A DNA stretch of 64,000 nucleotides from Candidatus Aalborgicola danicus (GTDB taxonomy: Bacteria > Pseudomonadota > Gammaproteobacteria > Burkholderiales > Burkholderiaceae_C): positions 62,001 to 126,000 of the forward strand of contig JADJBC010000002.1 of the NCBI GenBank assembly GCA_016703945.1, given 5' to 3'. The notes below the pieces were generated by a model. It worked only from the letters and a program-made list of their open reading frames with translations, had not been told where the DNA came from and did no database searches. Below are positions 18,483 to 27,143 of the stretch, piece by piece (positions within the stretch are counted from its first letter, which is position 1; every line of letters begins with the position of its first letter). The position numbers and the translations under genes are program-made.

Positions 18483-19436
18483 GTGAACACATTCTGGTTT
18501 CGATACAGGCTCTTTGTTCTATTGGCGTTTGTGCCGCTTTACGCGATGGCCGAACCACCCTTTGGCGGAACGGCCTTTGTGGACCCGAACATCGTCGTCG
18601 CCACGGACCCCAGCGTGTTTGGCCAAGTGATCGGCAAAGGCCAAGGCATGCGCACCGTGTTTGACCGAAGAACCAATGCGTTTGGCGCCATCAATGCCTA
18701 CCTGTTTGAAGCGACGGGCTCCGACGGTAGCCTGATCGAAGCCCAGATCAACCCCGAGTTTGGTTCCGTAGATGCAGCCCGTGTCGAAGCCCAACGCTAC
18801 ACGCGGCTTATTGGCCAGATGCCCTGGGCGTCCAGACGCAATGTCAGGACCTTCGCTGTCCATCAAGGTGACCAGGATTTCGGCGGCAACCGCAATGGCT
18901 CCTTGCTGATCCATGCCGGGCGTACTGCGACCTATGTGGATTTTGGAGCCCTGGAAGAAATATTGATCCATGAGGCGGGACATGCGTCGCTCGACGAGCG
19001 CCACGAAAACGCGCCAGCCTGGCTGGCCGCCCAGGCCGCAGATGGCGAATTTATTTCGACCTATGCGCGCGACAACCCAACACGCGAAGACGTGGCCGAA
19101 AGTTACCTGATGTATCTGGCCGTGCGCGACACCAGCGGCCGTGTGAGTGAATCGCTCAAAACCCAAGTTTTATCCGTTATTCCACACCGCATTGCCTACT
19201 TTGACGTTGAGCGGGTACTGGATTGGGCCGAAAGAACGTACCCACAGATCTTTGGGCCGGCGGGGCAATCCACGCTATCGCTTACCGGTTATCGGTACCG
19301 CAGCTATGCCAATGGCCATTTCATGGCCATTCAGGAGGCAAGCCCAGCGCGCCTGCTCTACCTGGGGCCGTTGAGCAACAACACCGCGCTGGATTTGGGC
19401 TTATTGTCAAACTGGGTGGCAAAGGCTGCACCCTGA
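18483..19436 (+). CDS. Secreted protein with HEXXH motif and C-terminal 'WAE' domain
   Basis: A 317-residue protein with a GTG start after AGGAGAAC. The signal peptide ends near YAMAEPP. Around residues 160-170, LIHEAGHASLDERH holds HEAGH, a zinc-metallopeptidase motif; the acidic context EDVAESYLMYLAVRD further on could give the third ligand. The last ~75 residues (VLDWAERTYPQIFGP ... YRYRSYANGHFMAI ... LYLGPLSNNTALDLGLL) match a domain found again at 30.1 kb and 62.8 kb here. It is probably a secreted peptidase, but function is unproven. Confidence 0.7.
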   Translation: MNTFWFRYRLFVLLAFVPLYAMAEPPFGGTAFVDPNIVVATDPSVFGQVIGKGQGMRTVFDRRTNAFGAINAYLFEATGSDGSLIEAQINPEFGSVDAARVEAQRYTRLIGQMPWASRRNVRTFAVHQGDQDFGGNRNGSLLIHAGRTATYVDFGALEEILIHEAGHASLDERHENAPAWLAAQAADGEFISTYARDNPTREDVAESYLMYLAVRDTSGRVSESLKTQVLSVIPHRIAYFDVERVLDWAERTYPQIFGPAGQSTLSLTGYRYRSYANGHFMAIQEASPARLLYLGPLSNNTALDLGLLSNWVAKAAP

Positions 19437-19479
19437 CACCTTGCGTTCGCACCTCGCCAGCGCAGCGATCGGAAAACAG

Positions 19480-19507
19480 TTGCAATGTCCTAGGTGAAGC
19501 GTATGAT
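19480..19507 (+). promoter_or_regulatory. Candidate sigma-70 promoter of the Gly-rich protein
   Basis: TTGCAA (19480-19485) and TATGAT (19502-19507) are separated by 16 bp, about 55 bp before the start at 19563. This explains expression independent of the gene upstream. Confidence 0.5.
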
Positions 19508-19562
19508 TTTCCGCTGGTCTAGCCCAAAAGATCGTGGATCGCACACTTTGAGGAGCATACCC

Positions 19563-21881
19563 ATGACACTCCGAAGCCGCACAGTTGGATTCATATTGCG
19601 AGTGGTGTTCGCAATTTCATTGTGTCTTTCGCTCTCGGGCCAGGCTCACGCCCAGTTCACACCGACCAGTTGCACGGCGACGCTAACGAGTGGAGCCAGC
19701 GGAGCCCGTATCAACGTCCCCTACCTGGTGTACAAGAACGCGGCGTTTAGTGCAGCCTTCGATCTGGTTCCGACCAGTGATGGAGTTTTTTGGTTCCGGT
19801 TGGCCAATTTGTCCAGTGTGACCAGCAGTGCTGCATTTGCCTCTTGCCCGGCCAGCTACCTGTCGTCCGACTTTTATCTGAGTTTGCCTGCGCTGATGTA
19901 CGGGACCAATGGCTTTTCGGTGTCCATGTTGTTTGTGCCGGGTGCAAACGTGCAAAACCCGGCCGATATCTGGTTCAAGCTCAGTGCCCTCAAACCCATC
20001 ACCATGGTCACGTCTAGTAAAACCTACAGCTCAGGGCTCACCATTGCAGCCGAAGAAGCGCTGGTAATCAACAACGTGTCCAATCCTGCCAGCACCACGC
20101 TGAGTGTTCAAGGTGATTTTGCTTGTCGGGGGGATCTAGATATTTGGGACGCACCGTCGGCGATACAAATCAACGTGACCGGCAAAGCGGATCTTGCCTG
20201 CACCATTCGTTTTGCACGCGAATCCGCACTTAACAAGGTGACCATTGTTGCCAGTGGCGGTGTCAATGTCTTGGCCGGATTTCATACGCCGGCCAGCGGG
20301 CACGTGATCTTGACGGATGACGCCACGCTGATCAAATCCCCTGACGCATACGTCACGGACGCCAACACCGATGACGGTGTCACACCGTCGATCATTCCCA
20401 GCACGGACAGCACCCCTACCGCAGCAGACAGTGCGGCCCGGTCTATTGAAAACCCCAGGACCACCGCAGCTTGTACCACAACCAACACGCTGGCGGGCAG
20501 TTTTGCGCCGCCCGCTGGCCGCAGAGTACTACCGCAAGGTGGCTTTGATGGGACCCCTGTGGTTCTTGCGGCATGGTTCCAATGCAATGTTCAGGTCGAC
20601 AAGATCAAGGTGGACCCACCACGGTGGGATGATCCCGCCCCCTCCGACACGGCCAGCGGACCAGGTTTGGCCGGAAAGAAAGGACTAACGCTCAATTTGA
20701 AGTCCCAAGGAAAAGTCACCTTTACCGGCGACTCCACCATGACCCTGATGGATGGCGGGCGTGGCCAGGACCAGACCCGAACAGGCAATCCGGCAGTGGC
20801 CACTGCCGGCAATGGCGGCGCCAGTGGCGACCTGAAAATTGCGGCGGTTGGTGGTTTCGACTTTTCTGCCGGGACTTTGACCATCATTCCGGGCCGCGGC
20901 GGCGATGGTGGCAACGCCATTGCGACCGGTACGGCCGGGCTCGATGGATGCCCAGGACAGGCCGGCGGTGCAGCCACGGCAACTGGAGGCGCTGGCGCGG
21001 AATCCAAAAAAACGCTCAAGGCACGTGGCTTTGATCCTACGGGCAAGGTGTTTGTGTCTGACGTCAAAGGCGGGCATGGCGGTAACGCCGAGGCCTACGG
21101 AGGAGCCGGCGGTAACGGAACGCCCGGCAAATGCAATGGCGGCGCAGGCGGCAACGCAACAGCCCAGGCCGGAAAAGGCGGCGATGCCAGCTTCAAATAT
21201 TCCGGCAGCGGCGCGGTCGGGGCAACACCCACCCTGGGTGGTAACGGCGGCAACGCCATCAGCCAATCCGGTCAAGGAGGGAACGGCGGCAACATGACCA
21301 ACAAATGCGATGTCGGTGGCAACGGCGGCGCAGGAGGTACCAGCACCGCCAAAGGTGGCTCACCCGGCACCGGTTCCATCAAGGGCACGGATGGCTCCGC
21401 TAGTGCCAGCATTGGCAAGGGCAATGGGGGTCAATGTGGCAATTACCTGAGTTCCAACGGCACCGGCGGCAACTGGTCCGAGTTTATTGCAGGCACCCTG
21501 CGCAACAACGGGCAGTTCAGCGCCGGAACACGTGATTGTTCGTGCACAGTGCCGGTTGCCCAACCCAAGATCAGCCTTGGACCCACGGAGGTCATCTTCA
21601 CGCACTTCTTTGGTGTGTCTGCATGTCCCACACCCTTGGGCACCTTGACCATCAGCAACTCGGGAACCGGTAGTTTTGCATGGCAAATGAGCACCCTGCC
21701 AGCGTGGCTCAGCGCGAGCAAGACCAGCGGCAGCGCCGGTGACACGATTAACCTGTTTTTCACCTGCACCGGTTACTCGGCCAACATGTCGACCACGGTA
21801 TCAATCACGGGCACCAACAGTGCGACAGGCCAGGCATTGCCCACCGCCGCCAGCCTTCCGGTTTCCGGAGCGGTCAAGTAG
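19563..21881 (+). CDS. Large secreted Gly/Asn-rich repeat protein with Ig-like C-terminus
   Basis: A 772-residue protein. The start at 19563 follows TTGAGGAGC and has a clear signal peptide (ILRVVFAISLCLSL, cleavage near AHAQF). Residues about 30-370 are beta-rich and cysteine-containing. Residues about 420-650 are dense in GGNGG, GGAGG and GGHGGNA motifs, resembling mycobacterial PE_PGRS proteins and other glycine-rich surface proteins. The last ~100 residues form an Ig-like/BACON-like domain (PKISLGPTEVIFTHFFG ... LPAWLSASKTSGSAGDT). It is likely exported as a surface or matrix protein. Family and role are not recognised. Confidence 0.75.
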   Translation: MTLRSRTVGFILRVVFAISLCLSLSGQAHAQFTPTSCTATLTSGASGARINVPYLVYKNAAFSAAFDLVPTSDGVFWFRLANLSSVTSSAAFASCPASYLSSDFYLSLPALMYGTNGFSVSMLFVPGANVQNPADIWFKLSALKPITMVTSSKTYSSGLTIAAEEALVINNVSNPASTTLSVQGDFACRGDLDIWDAPSAIQINVTGKADLACTIRFARESALNKVTIVASGGVNVLAGFHTPASGHVILTDDATLIKSPDAYVTDANTDDGVTPSIIPSTDSTPTAADSAARSIENPRTTAACTTTNTLAGSFAPPAGRRVLPQGGFDGTPVVLAAWFQCNVQVDKIKVDPPRWDDPAPSDTASGPGLAGKKGLTLNLKSQGKVTFTGDSTMTLMDGGRGQDQTRTGNPAVATAGNGGASGDLKIAAVGGFDFSAGTLTIIPGRGGDGGNAIATGTAGLDGCPGQAGGAATATGGAGAESKKTLKARGFDPTGKVFVSDVKGGHGGNAEAYGGAGGNGTPGKCNGGAGGNATAQAGKGGDASFKYSGSGAVGATPTLGGNGGNAISQSGQGGNGGNMTNKCDVGGNGGAGGTSTAKGGSPGTGSIKGTDGSASASIGKGNGGQCGNYLSSNGTGGNWSEFIAGTLRNNGQFSAGTRDCSCTVPVAQPKISLGPTEVIFTHFFGVSACPTPLGTLTISNSGTGSFAWQMSTLPAWLSASKTSGSAGDTINLFFTCTGYSANMSTTVSITGTNSATGQALPTAASLPVSGAVK

Positions 21882-21894
21882 ACCTTTTGGGAGT

Positions 21895-21917
21895 CGCGGC
21901 ACACACGCTGTGCCGCG
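21895..21917. terminator. Strong hairpin after the Gly-rich protein gene
   Basis: CGCGGCACA and TGTGCCGCG pair perfectly across a 5-base loop, 13 bp after the stop at 21881. There is no good T-run, so it may be a weak terminator or an mRNA-stabilising hairpin. Confidence 0.5.
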
Positions 21918-22088
21918 GCACTTGTTTACATGCCGTTGCATTTCAACACCCACCGGAAACGGTTTTCTCTCCATTCTGGTTTACGCTGGGCTATCTGGGT
22001 GGCATCAGGGTGCGCTTGTAGCGTATGCCGCATTCACCCGATTCAAGCCACGCCTCAGGGCGTCTCCACCGCACAGGAGAGAAATACC

Positions 22089-22529
22089 ATGAAACCCATC
22101 AAAATAAACATGCCCCAGGCCTTGATCCACGCCGATGGCAGCGTATCGGAAGCGGCCATTTCACAACTGGTCGGCCAGGTATACGAAATCGCGCCACCGG
22201 CTGAACGAAGCCGCCTGCTGGAGCATTTGCTGAAGCCCTTGGGTGTGCTCTCGCTGGTCGCGATCGCCAATGGCATCTTTGCCTCCATTCGCTTTCGCAG
22301 CGCCTGGCCAGACATCCACGTCCGTCCCGAGGACGCACAAAATGTGGAGGCCAACGATGTGATTACCCTGGTCAACCACGTACAGCAAGTCAGTATCCAT
22401 GCCGTCGACGGCTTGGCCGACATGCTGTCTGCATCACCGGTCATGACCGGCTCGACCGCCGCTGCGTTATTGATCACCTTGCTGATGCAGCGCTCGCGTA
22501 ACCGCCGTGCAGAAGATCGCGAAATATAG
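22089..22529 (+). CDS. Small hypothetical protein with two hydrophobic helices
   Basis: A 146-residue protein. The start at 22089 (MKPIKINMPQALIHADG) follows an AGGAGAG ribosome site. Hydrophobic segments occur at PLGVLSLVAIANGIFASI (about residue 48) and TAAALLITLLMQR (about 125), suggesting membrane association. The tail RSRNRRAEDREI is charged. No family is recognised. It is preceded by about 170 bases without a gene and stands alone on its strand. Confidence 0.6.
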   Translation: MKPIKINMPQALIHADGSVSEAAISQLVGQVYEIAPPAERSRLLEHLLKPLGVLSLVAIANGIFASIRFRSAWPDIHVRPEDAQNVEANDVITLVNHVQQVSIHAVDGLADMLSASPVMTGSTAAALLITLLMQRSRNRRAEDREI

Positions 22530-22610
22530 ACTCTTGGCGGGCTCGGTGCTATAGCGGTAAAGCCTGCGATTTATCCACCATTTGAGGGCTTACAGCGCTT
22601 GTGTGGGCTG

Positions 22611-23252
22611 TCATGCCTTGATCTTTGTCTGCACCAGTGCAGCCATCTGCGCAGCCGCCTCGCCGGGCTGGCCCGCCAGGCCCGCAGCCACACCCTGTTG
22701 GTCGGCGGTCGACCGGTTTTGGCTGACCTTCCATTTGCCGACCCAGCGCTGCACCGGCATCTCGATGCCTACGATGACTCTGAGTAGTTTGCTGATGTAG
22801 TCGACCGGCGCGTCGGACACCTGCCAAGGCAAAGCCTGGCCTGCCTCGTGTGTCTGCGTCAAGCGCGTCACCACTTCGAGGATGCGCTCGGCGTCCTCAA
22901 AGGCCTGGGGCACGCCGTGCGCATGGACCGTGGCGTAGTTCCAGGTGGGCACGGCCAAGCCGTTGGCGTGTTTGCTGGGGTACCAGTTGGGCGACACATA
23001 GGCCTGTGGCCCGGTGAACACCGCAACCGATGGCGCACCTGCAGCCAGCGCCTGCCACACCGGGTTGGCGCGCGCCACATGGCCCACCAGCGTGCCGTGT
23101 TCACCGCGTTCGGCATCCAACAACATGGGGATGTGGTTGACCAGCAGTTCGCCCTCGTGCTGCACCACCCAGGTAGCCAGGGGGTAGGCGCGCACCAAAG
23201 CGTGCAGTGCGGCCGGGTCGTTTTCTACAAAATGGGGAGGCAAATAGGTCAT
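22611..23252 (-). CDS. FMN-binding negative regulator, PaiB family
   Basis: A 213-residue protein starting MTYLPPHFVENDPAALHALV. It has the PaiB signatures GELLVNHIPMLLD, GHVARANPVWQ, FTGPQAYVSPNWYPSK and VPTWNYATVHAHG. The fold is a split-barrel flavin-binding protein; in Bacillus PaiB affects sporulation and protease genes, though many homologues may be FMN-dependent oxidoreductases. The start overlaps the OsmC-like stop by ATGA, so the two are co-transcribed. Confidence 0.9.
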   Translation of the reverse strand: MTYLPPHFVENDPAALHALVRAYPLATWVVQHEGELLVNHIPMLLDAERGEHGTLVGHVARANPVWQALAAGAPSVAVFTGPQAYVSPNWYPSKHANGLAVPTWNYATVHAHGVPQAFEDAERILEVVTRLTQTHEAGQALPWQVSDAPVDYISKLLRVIVGIEMPVQRWVGKWKVSQNRSTADQQGVAAGLAGQPGEAAAQMAALVQTKIKA

Positions 23253-23740
23253 ACTTCGGGCCTGCTGGGGGAGTCAAAAACGGGTTCATACACTACTTCG
23301 CTTTTGACAGAGTTGGCGATAAAGCAGGATGCATGGGCTCGGTGGTGCAAGTCCAGCAGCTCCTCCCTAGTGGGAGAGCGGGCCAGGGCGAACAACACGG
23401 CGGGGTGCAACGTGACACGGGTCATGGCCAATTGCCCTTGGGCATTGCGCGCCATTGTGCCCACCGCGTCGTCGCGGTAGCGGTCGACTACCCAGCCTGC
23501 TCTGGCGGCAACGTCCAGGAACCACAGCATGTGGCAACTGGACAAAGACGCCACAAAGGCCTCTTCGGGATCCACTCCCGCAGGGTCGGAATACGGCAGG
23601 GGAACGACATGTGGCGAAGACGAGCCCGGCACCACCGCTCCACCATCAAAGTGCCAACTGTGTCGACGGCCGTAACGCTGGTCGGTAAAGCTTGCGTTGT
23701 CGTCACGCTGCCAGAGGATGGTGCTGATATGTTGGGCCAT
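23249..23740 (-). CDS. OsmC/Ohr-family peroxiredoxin-like protein
   Basis: A 163-residue protein. The start at 23740 (MAQHISTILWQRDD) is preferred over an upstream in-frame codon. The family pattern includes VDPEEAFVASLSSCHMLWFLDVAARAG, where the cysteine in SSCHM is the resolving or peroxidatic Cys of the OsmC fold, and HHRAHASCFIANSVKSEV with the second Cys. Such proteins reduce organic hydroperoxides with thiols. It overlaps the PaiB-like gene. Confidence 0.9.
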   Translation of the reverse strand: MAQHISTILWQRDDNASFTDQRYGRRHSWHFDGGAVVPGSSSPHVVPLPYSDPAGVDPEEAFVASLSSCHMLWFLDVAARAGWVVDRYRDDAVGTMARNAQGQLAMTRVTLHPAVLFALARSPTREELLDLHHRAHASCFIANSVKSEVVYEPVFDSPSRPEV

Positions 23741-24042
23741 GGTTTGGTTCGAGATGCTGGCAAATGGACGCATTAGTTTACGAGGCCTGAAGAACTATCA
23801 AACAAGGCAATTTGAGATGATTCAGCGAACCCCTATCGACACTGATCCGCTTGCACCAATCATTGCCCAGCCCAGCAACTGCGACATGGACCATACCGGC
23901 GCCCCCAGGCAGCGCGTCAGCATTGCCGTGCACCATGTGTCGGTGCCCATCAGACAATGTCTGCTACGCGCGCTGCAGCTGCGCCAGCAGTGGATCACTG
24001 CGCCTTCCCCGGCTAAGATAGCTGCGTACTGAAGGGGCAACC

Positions 24043-25905
24043 GTGGAGCGAGCAGATTTCATTCATTTGGTGCGTTTGAGCGAACAAGCCAGTGCGGACG
24101 ATAGCCGGGCCTACCGGCGCAGCGTGGCTGGTTTTGCGGCCTTGGGTTTTGCGTGGGTGGCGGGTTGTTTCGTGCTGGCGGTGGCCCTGCTGTTGTGGTC
24201 GTTGGGCGCCGTGGTTTTCGGTGGTATCAAGGGCTACCACTTCGTGCTGCTGATCACTGCGGTAGGCCTGTTATGGGCCAGCCTGCGCGCGCTCTGGCTG
24301 CGCCTAGAAGTCCCAACCGGGGTGACGCTGACTGCCGCTGACGCCCCACCGCTGTTTGATGCCCTGGAGCGCATCCGGCAAAAAATTAAGGGCCCTACAA
24401 TTCACAAGGTTCTACTGGACAGCAGCTTTAACGCCAGCATCACGCAGATTCCACGGTTTGGGTTGATTGGCGGTGGCACCAACTACTTGACCGTAGGCCT
24501 GCCCTTGTTGATGGCCGTTGACCGCCCCCGCTGCTTGGCCATCATGGCCCACGAATACGGGCACCTGCGCGGTAACCACGGGCAGTTTGCGGCTTGGATC
24601 TACCGGACCCGGCTGAGTTGGATGAAGCTGGAGCATGCCATGCGCCACGACGGCGGGCCCGTGGCCGCCGCATCCCAGGCTTTCTTCCACTGGTACTTTC
24701 CGCGGTTTCTGGCCAAGACCTTTGCGCTGGCGCGTCAAGATGAATTTGAAGCCGACCGGATCGCCGGAAAGCTGGTGGGACGCGAAATCGCTGGCGCCGC
24801 GCTAACCGAAATTGCCATCAAAAGTGAATGGCTTGACACCGCTTTTTGGCCACTGCATTGGAGCGCCGCCGCACACAACCCCCAGCCAGTTGGCCCATTC
24901 GCCGCCATGCGGACGCTGCTGGCCCAGCCGATGACTGACGATTTTGCCCGCCAAAGCTTTCGCGAGGCGCTGATTCAGCTCAGCAATGAAGACGACACGC
25001 ATCCAGTCTTGCGAGACCGGCTGGAGGCGCTGAACGTACCCAAACAACTACCGGGTTGGTCCACCCGCCCTGCACTGGAGTTGCTTGGCAGCGACTGCAC
25101 CAAATGGATCACTCATTTTGACAATCAGTGGTGTCGTGACAACGCCAGCGACTGGAAAATGCACCACGCCTACCTAAGCCGCGTACAGGTCGGCATCGAC
25201 ACGCTCACTGCAAGCATCCGGCGCAACAATGCTGACGAAATGACCCAACTGGGTGACCTGCAGCGCCGCCTGGACCCCAATGCCAATGTGCTTGCCACCT
25301 ATGAACGCGCGTTGAAACTGACACCGGGTCATGCGGGAGCTCTACGCGGCCTGGTGGAGTGTCTACCCGAGCGCGAGCATCGCGCCCGGCTGGCCTGCCT
25401 GGACCAACTGTTCGAAAAGAGCGTGGCCAACCGATGGTGGGCCAGCCGCACCGCTGTGCAAATGTTGGAAAAACAGGCCACCAACGGCGACGGCGACGAC
25501 AAGACACTCAAACAATGGCGTGAGCGCCTGAGAGAGGCCAACGAAGGCGAACATCGTGCCTGGGCGGAATTGACTGAAACTCCCTTCTTTGATTCCATCA
25601 CCCGCCATGACCTGAATGACTTCGAAAAGGGTGAGTTCCAATCCGATATGGCCCGTTGCAAGCCGGTGACCCGTGCATGGCTGGTCCGCAAGACGTTGAA
25701 GGAGTTTGCCTACCGGCGTTGTTATCTGCTGTTCGTCGAACTTCCGGGCATGGACGACGAGGACCGCTACACACTCTGCCGCGGTCTGGAACGCACACTG
25801 GACCTACCTGGCCAGGTGCTGGTATTGTGGGCAGGGCACTCGCCCTCACTGGAAGACATCCAGCGCAAAGTCTTTGACGCGGTCTACGTGCGCCCAGTGG
25901 CATAG
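24043..25905 (+). CDS. Membrane-bound M48-family metallopeptidase
   Basis: A 620-residue protein with a GTG start after GAAGGGG. Two hydrophobic segments (residues about 28-55 and 65-85) precede the catalytic region. IMAHEYGHLRGNHG (near residue 170) has the HEXXH zinc motif, and ARQDEFEADRIAG (near 235) supplies the glutamate ligand, as in the M48 Ste24/HtpX family. The C-terminal half is a helical, TPR-like region (GDLQRRLDPNANVLATYERALKL). It probably degrades membrane or periplasmic proteins. It is single-gene and not obviously linked to its neighbours. Confidence 0.85.
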   Translation: MERADFIHLVRLSEQASADDSRAYRRSVAGFAALGFAWVAGCFVLAVALLLWSLGAVVFGGIKGYHFVLLITAVGLLWASLRALWLRLEVPTGVTLTAADAPPLFDALERIRQKIKGPTIHKVLLDSSFNASITQIPRFGLIGGGTNYLTVGLPLLMAVDRPRCLAIMAHEYGHLRGNHGQFAAWIYRTRLSWMKLEHAMRHDGGPVAAASQAFFHWYFPRFLAKTFALARQDEFEADRIAGKLVGREIAGAALTEIAIKSEWLDTAFWPLHWSAAAHNPQPVGPFAAMRTLLAQPMTDDFARQSFREALIQLSNEDDTHPVLRDRLEALNVPKQLPGWSTRPALELLGSDCTKWITHFDNQWCRDNASDWKMHHAYLSRVQVGIDTLTASIRRNNADEMTQLGDLQRRLDPNANVLATYERALKLTPGHAGALRGLVECLPEREHRARLACLDQLFEKSVANRWWASRTAVQMLEKQATNGDGDDKTLKQWRERLREANEGEHRAWAELTETPFFDSITRHDLNDFEKGEFQSDMARCKPVTRAWLVRKTLKEFAYRRCYLLFVELPGMDDEDRYTLCRGLERTLDLPGQVLVLWAGHSPSLEDIQRKVFDAVYVRPVA

Positions 25906-26040
25906 CCAGTTGGATATAGGCAGCGCCGGTGTGTGGATGGCGTGCTGGCGTCCACCAGGGAGCCGGGGAAGGATGATCCATATCAAACCATTTGTTCCAG
26001 CTGCCTTCTACCATCGACGTCAAAGTCATGGAGAACCATT

Positions 26041-27132
26041 GTGATCGCCAACAGCAGCCCAAATTCCGATTCCAACCCAGACGGCTTGCCTCCCTGCTCG
26101 GCGCGGCCCGAACCGGCGGTGCCATTCGCGGCGCCACCCCCACGTTCGCGCCGCAACTTTCTGGCGGCCGGTGGAGTGTTGAGCGTGTCCTCCCTGATGG
26201 GCGCAGCCGCGCTGATGGCCCAGACGGACGACCCCAAAGCCACGGTGGAGTGGGCCGAACACTTCCAGACCAACTACCGGCTGATGACCCCCGAAGAGAA
26301 GGCCGAGGCACGCGCCCGGCTGGAGCGGCGCTACTCGGCCCAGTACAGCAAGAAGGTGACGGTGGACACCACCGAGGCGATGCCGGGTGTGCTGATGGGC
26401 TACGCCCTGAACATTCGCAAGTGCATAGGCTGCCGCCGCTGCGTCAAGGCCTGCGTCGAGGAAAACAACCAGACCCGCGGTACAACGCCGGGCGAGCGCA
26501 TCGAGTGGATCCAGGTGCTGCGCATGGAGCGCGGGGGCTTCGCGCAGGACAAGATGAACGCGGGCTACCCGGAGGGCCTTGGCATTCAGGTTGGTGGCAA
26601 CGCCTACACCCCGGCCGGTCAGGTACTGGAAGGCCAGTACCACTACGAGCCCGAGGCCGTTCCGGAAAAAGACGCCACCTACATGCCGATTGCCTGCATG
26701 CAGTGCGAGAAACCACCCTGCGTCAAAGTGTGCCCGGTGCGAACCACTTACCGCGAGGCCGACGGCCCGGTGGTGATTGATTACAACTGGTGCATCGGTT
26801 GCCGCATGTGCATGGGCGCCTGCCCCTACTGGGCGCGCCGCATTAACCTGACCACGCCGGTCTTGCCCAAGGACGAGATGAACCCGGTGACGCACTACCT
26901 GGGCAACCGGCCGCGCATGCGCGGCGTGGTTGAAAAATGCCACTGGTGCCTGCAGCGCACGCGCCAGGGGCGCTACCCGGCGTGTGTCGAAGTGTGCCCG
27001 GTGGGTGCGCGCAAGTTTGGCAATTTGCTGGACCCGGAAAGTGAAGTGAGCCTGATTCTGGCCCGCAAGAACGTGTTCCGCCTGAAGGCCGAACTCAACA
27101 CCTTTCCCAAGTTCTTTTATTTCTACGATTGA
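26041..27132 (+). CDS. Tat-exported ferredoxin with four [4Fe-4S] motifs (DsrO/NrfC-like)
   Basis: The GTG start at 26041 is chosen, giving 363 residues. RSRRNFLAAGGVLSVSSLMG near residue 35 is a twin-arginine signal. Cysteine clusters are CIGCRRCVKAC, CMQCEKPPCVKVC, CIGCRMCMGAC and CHWCLQRTRQGRYPAC, so it should carry up to four [4Fe-4S] clusters in the periplasm, as in DsrO, NrfC or PsrB. It is 11 bp from the NrfD gene, its usual membrane partner. No molybdopterin catalytic subunit is next to it. Confidence 0.9.
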   Translation: MIANSSPNSDSNPDGLPPCSARPEPAVPFAAPPPRSRRNFLAAGGVLSVSSLMGAAALMAQTDDPKATVEWAEHFQTNYRLMTPEEKAEARARLERRYSAQYSKKVTVDTTEAMPGVLMGYALNIRKCIGCRRCVKACVEENNQTRGTTPGERIEWIQVLRMERGGFAQDKMNAGYPEGLGIQVGGNAYTPAGQVLEGQYHYEPEAVPEKDATYMPIACMQCEKPPCVKVCPVRTTYREADGPVVIDYNWCIGCRMCMGACPYWARRINLTTPVLPKDEMNPVTHYLGNRPRMRGVVEKCHWCLQRTRQGRYPACVEVCPVGARKFGNLLDPESEVSLILARKNVFRLKAELNTFPKFFYFYD

Positions 27133-27143
27133 GGAGCGGAATT

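Noticed and set aside
20880..21450. Regular GGC-rich repeats resembling a CRISPR array
   Set aside because: Repeats are Gly codons in a long coding frame, with no spacers or constant repeat. No cas genes are present.
23817..24032. A 71-codon frame before the M48 gene
   Set aside because: No signal, no recognisable pattern and a poor ribosome site. Kept only as a possibility.
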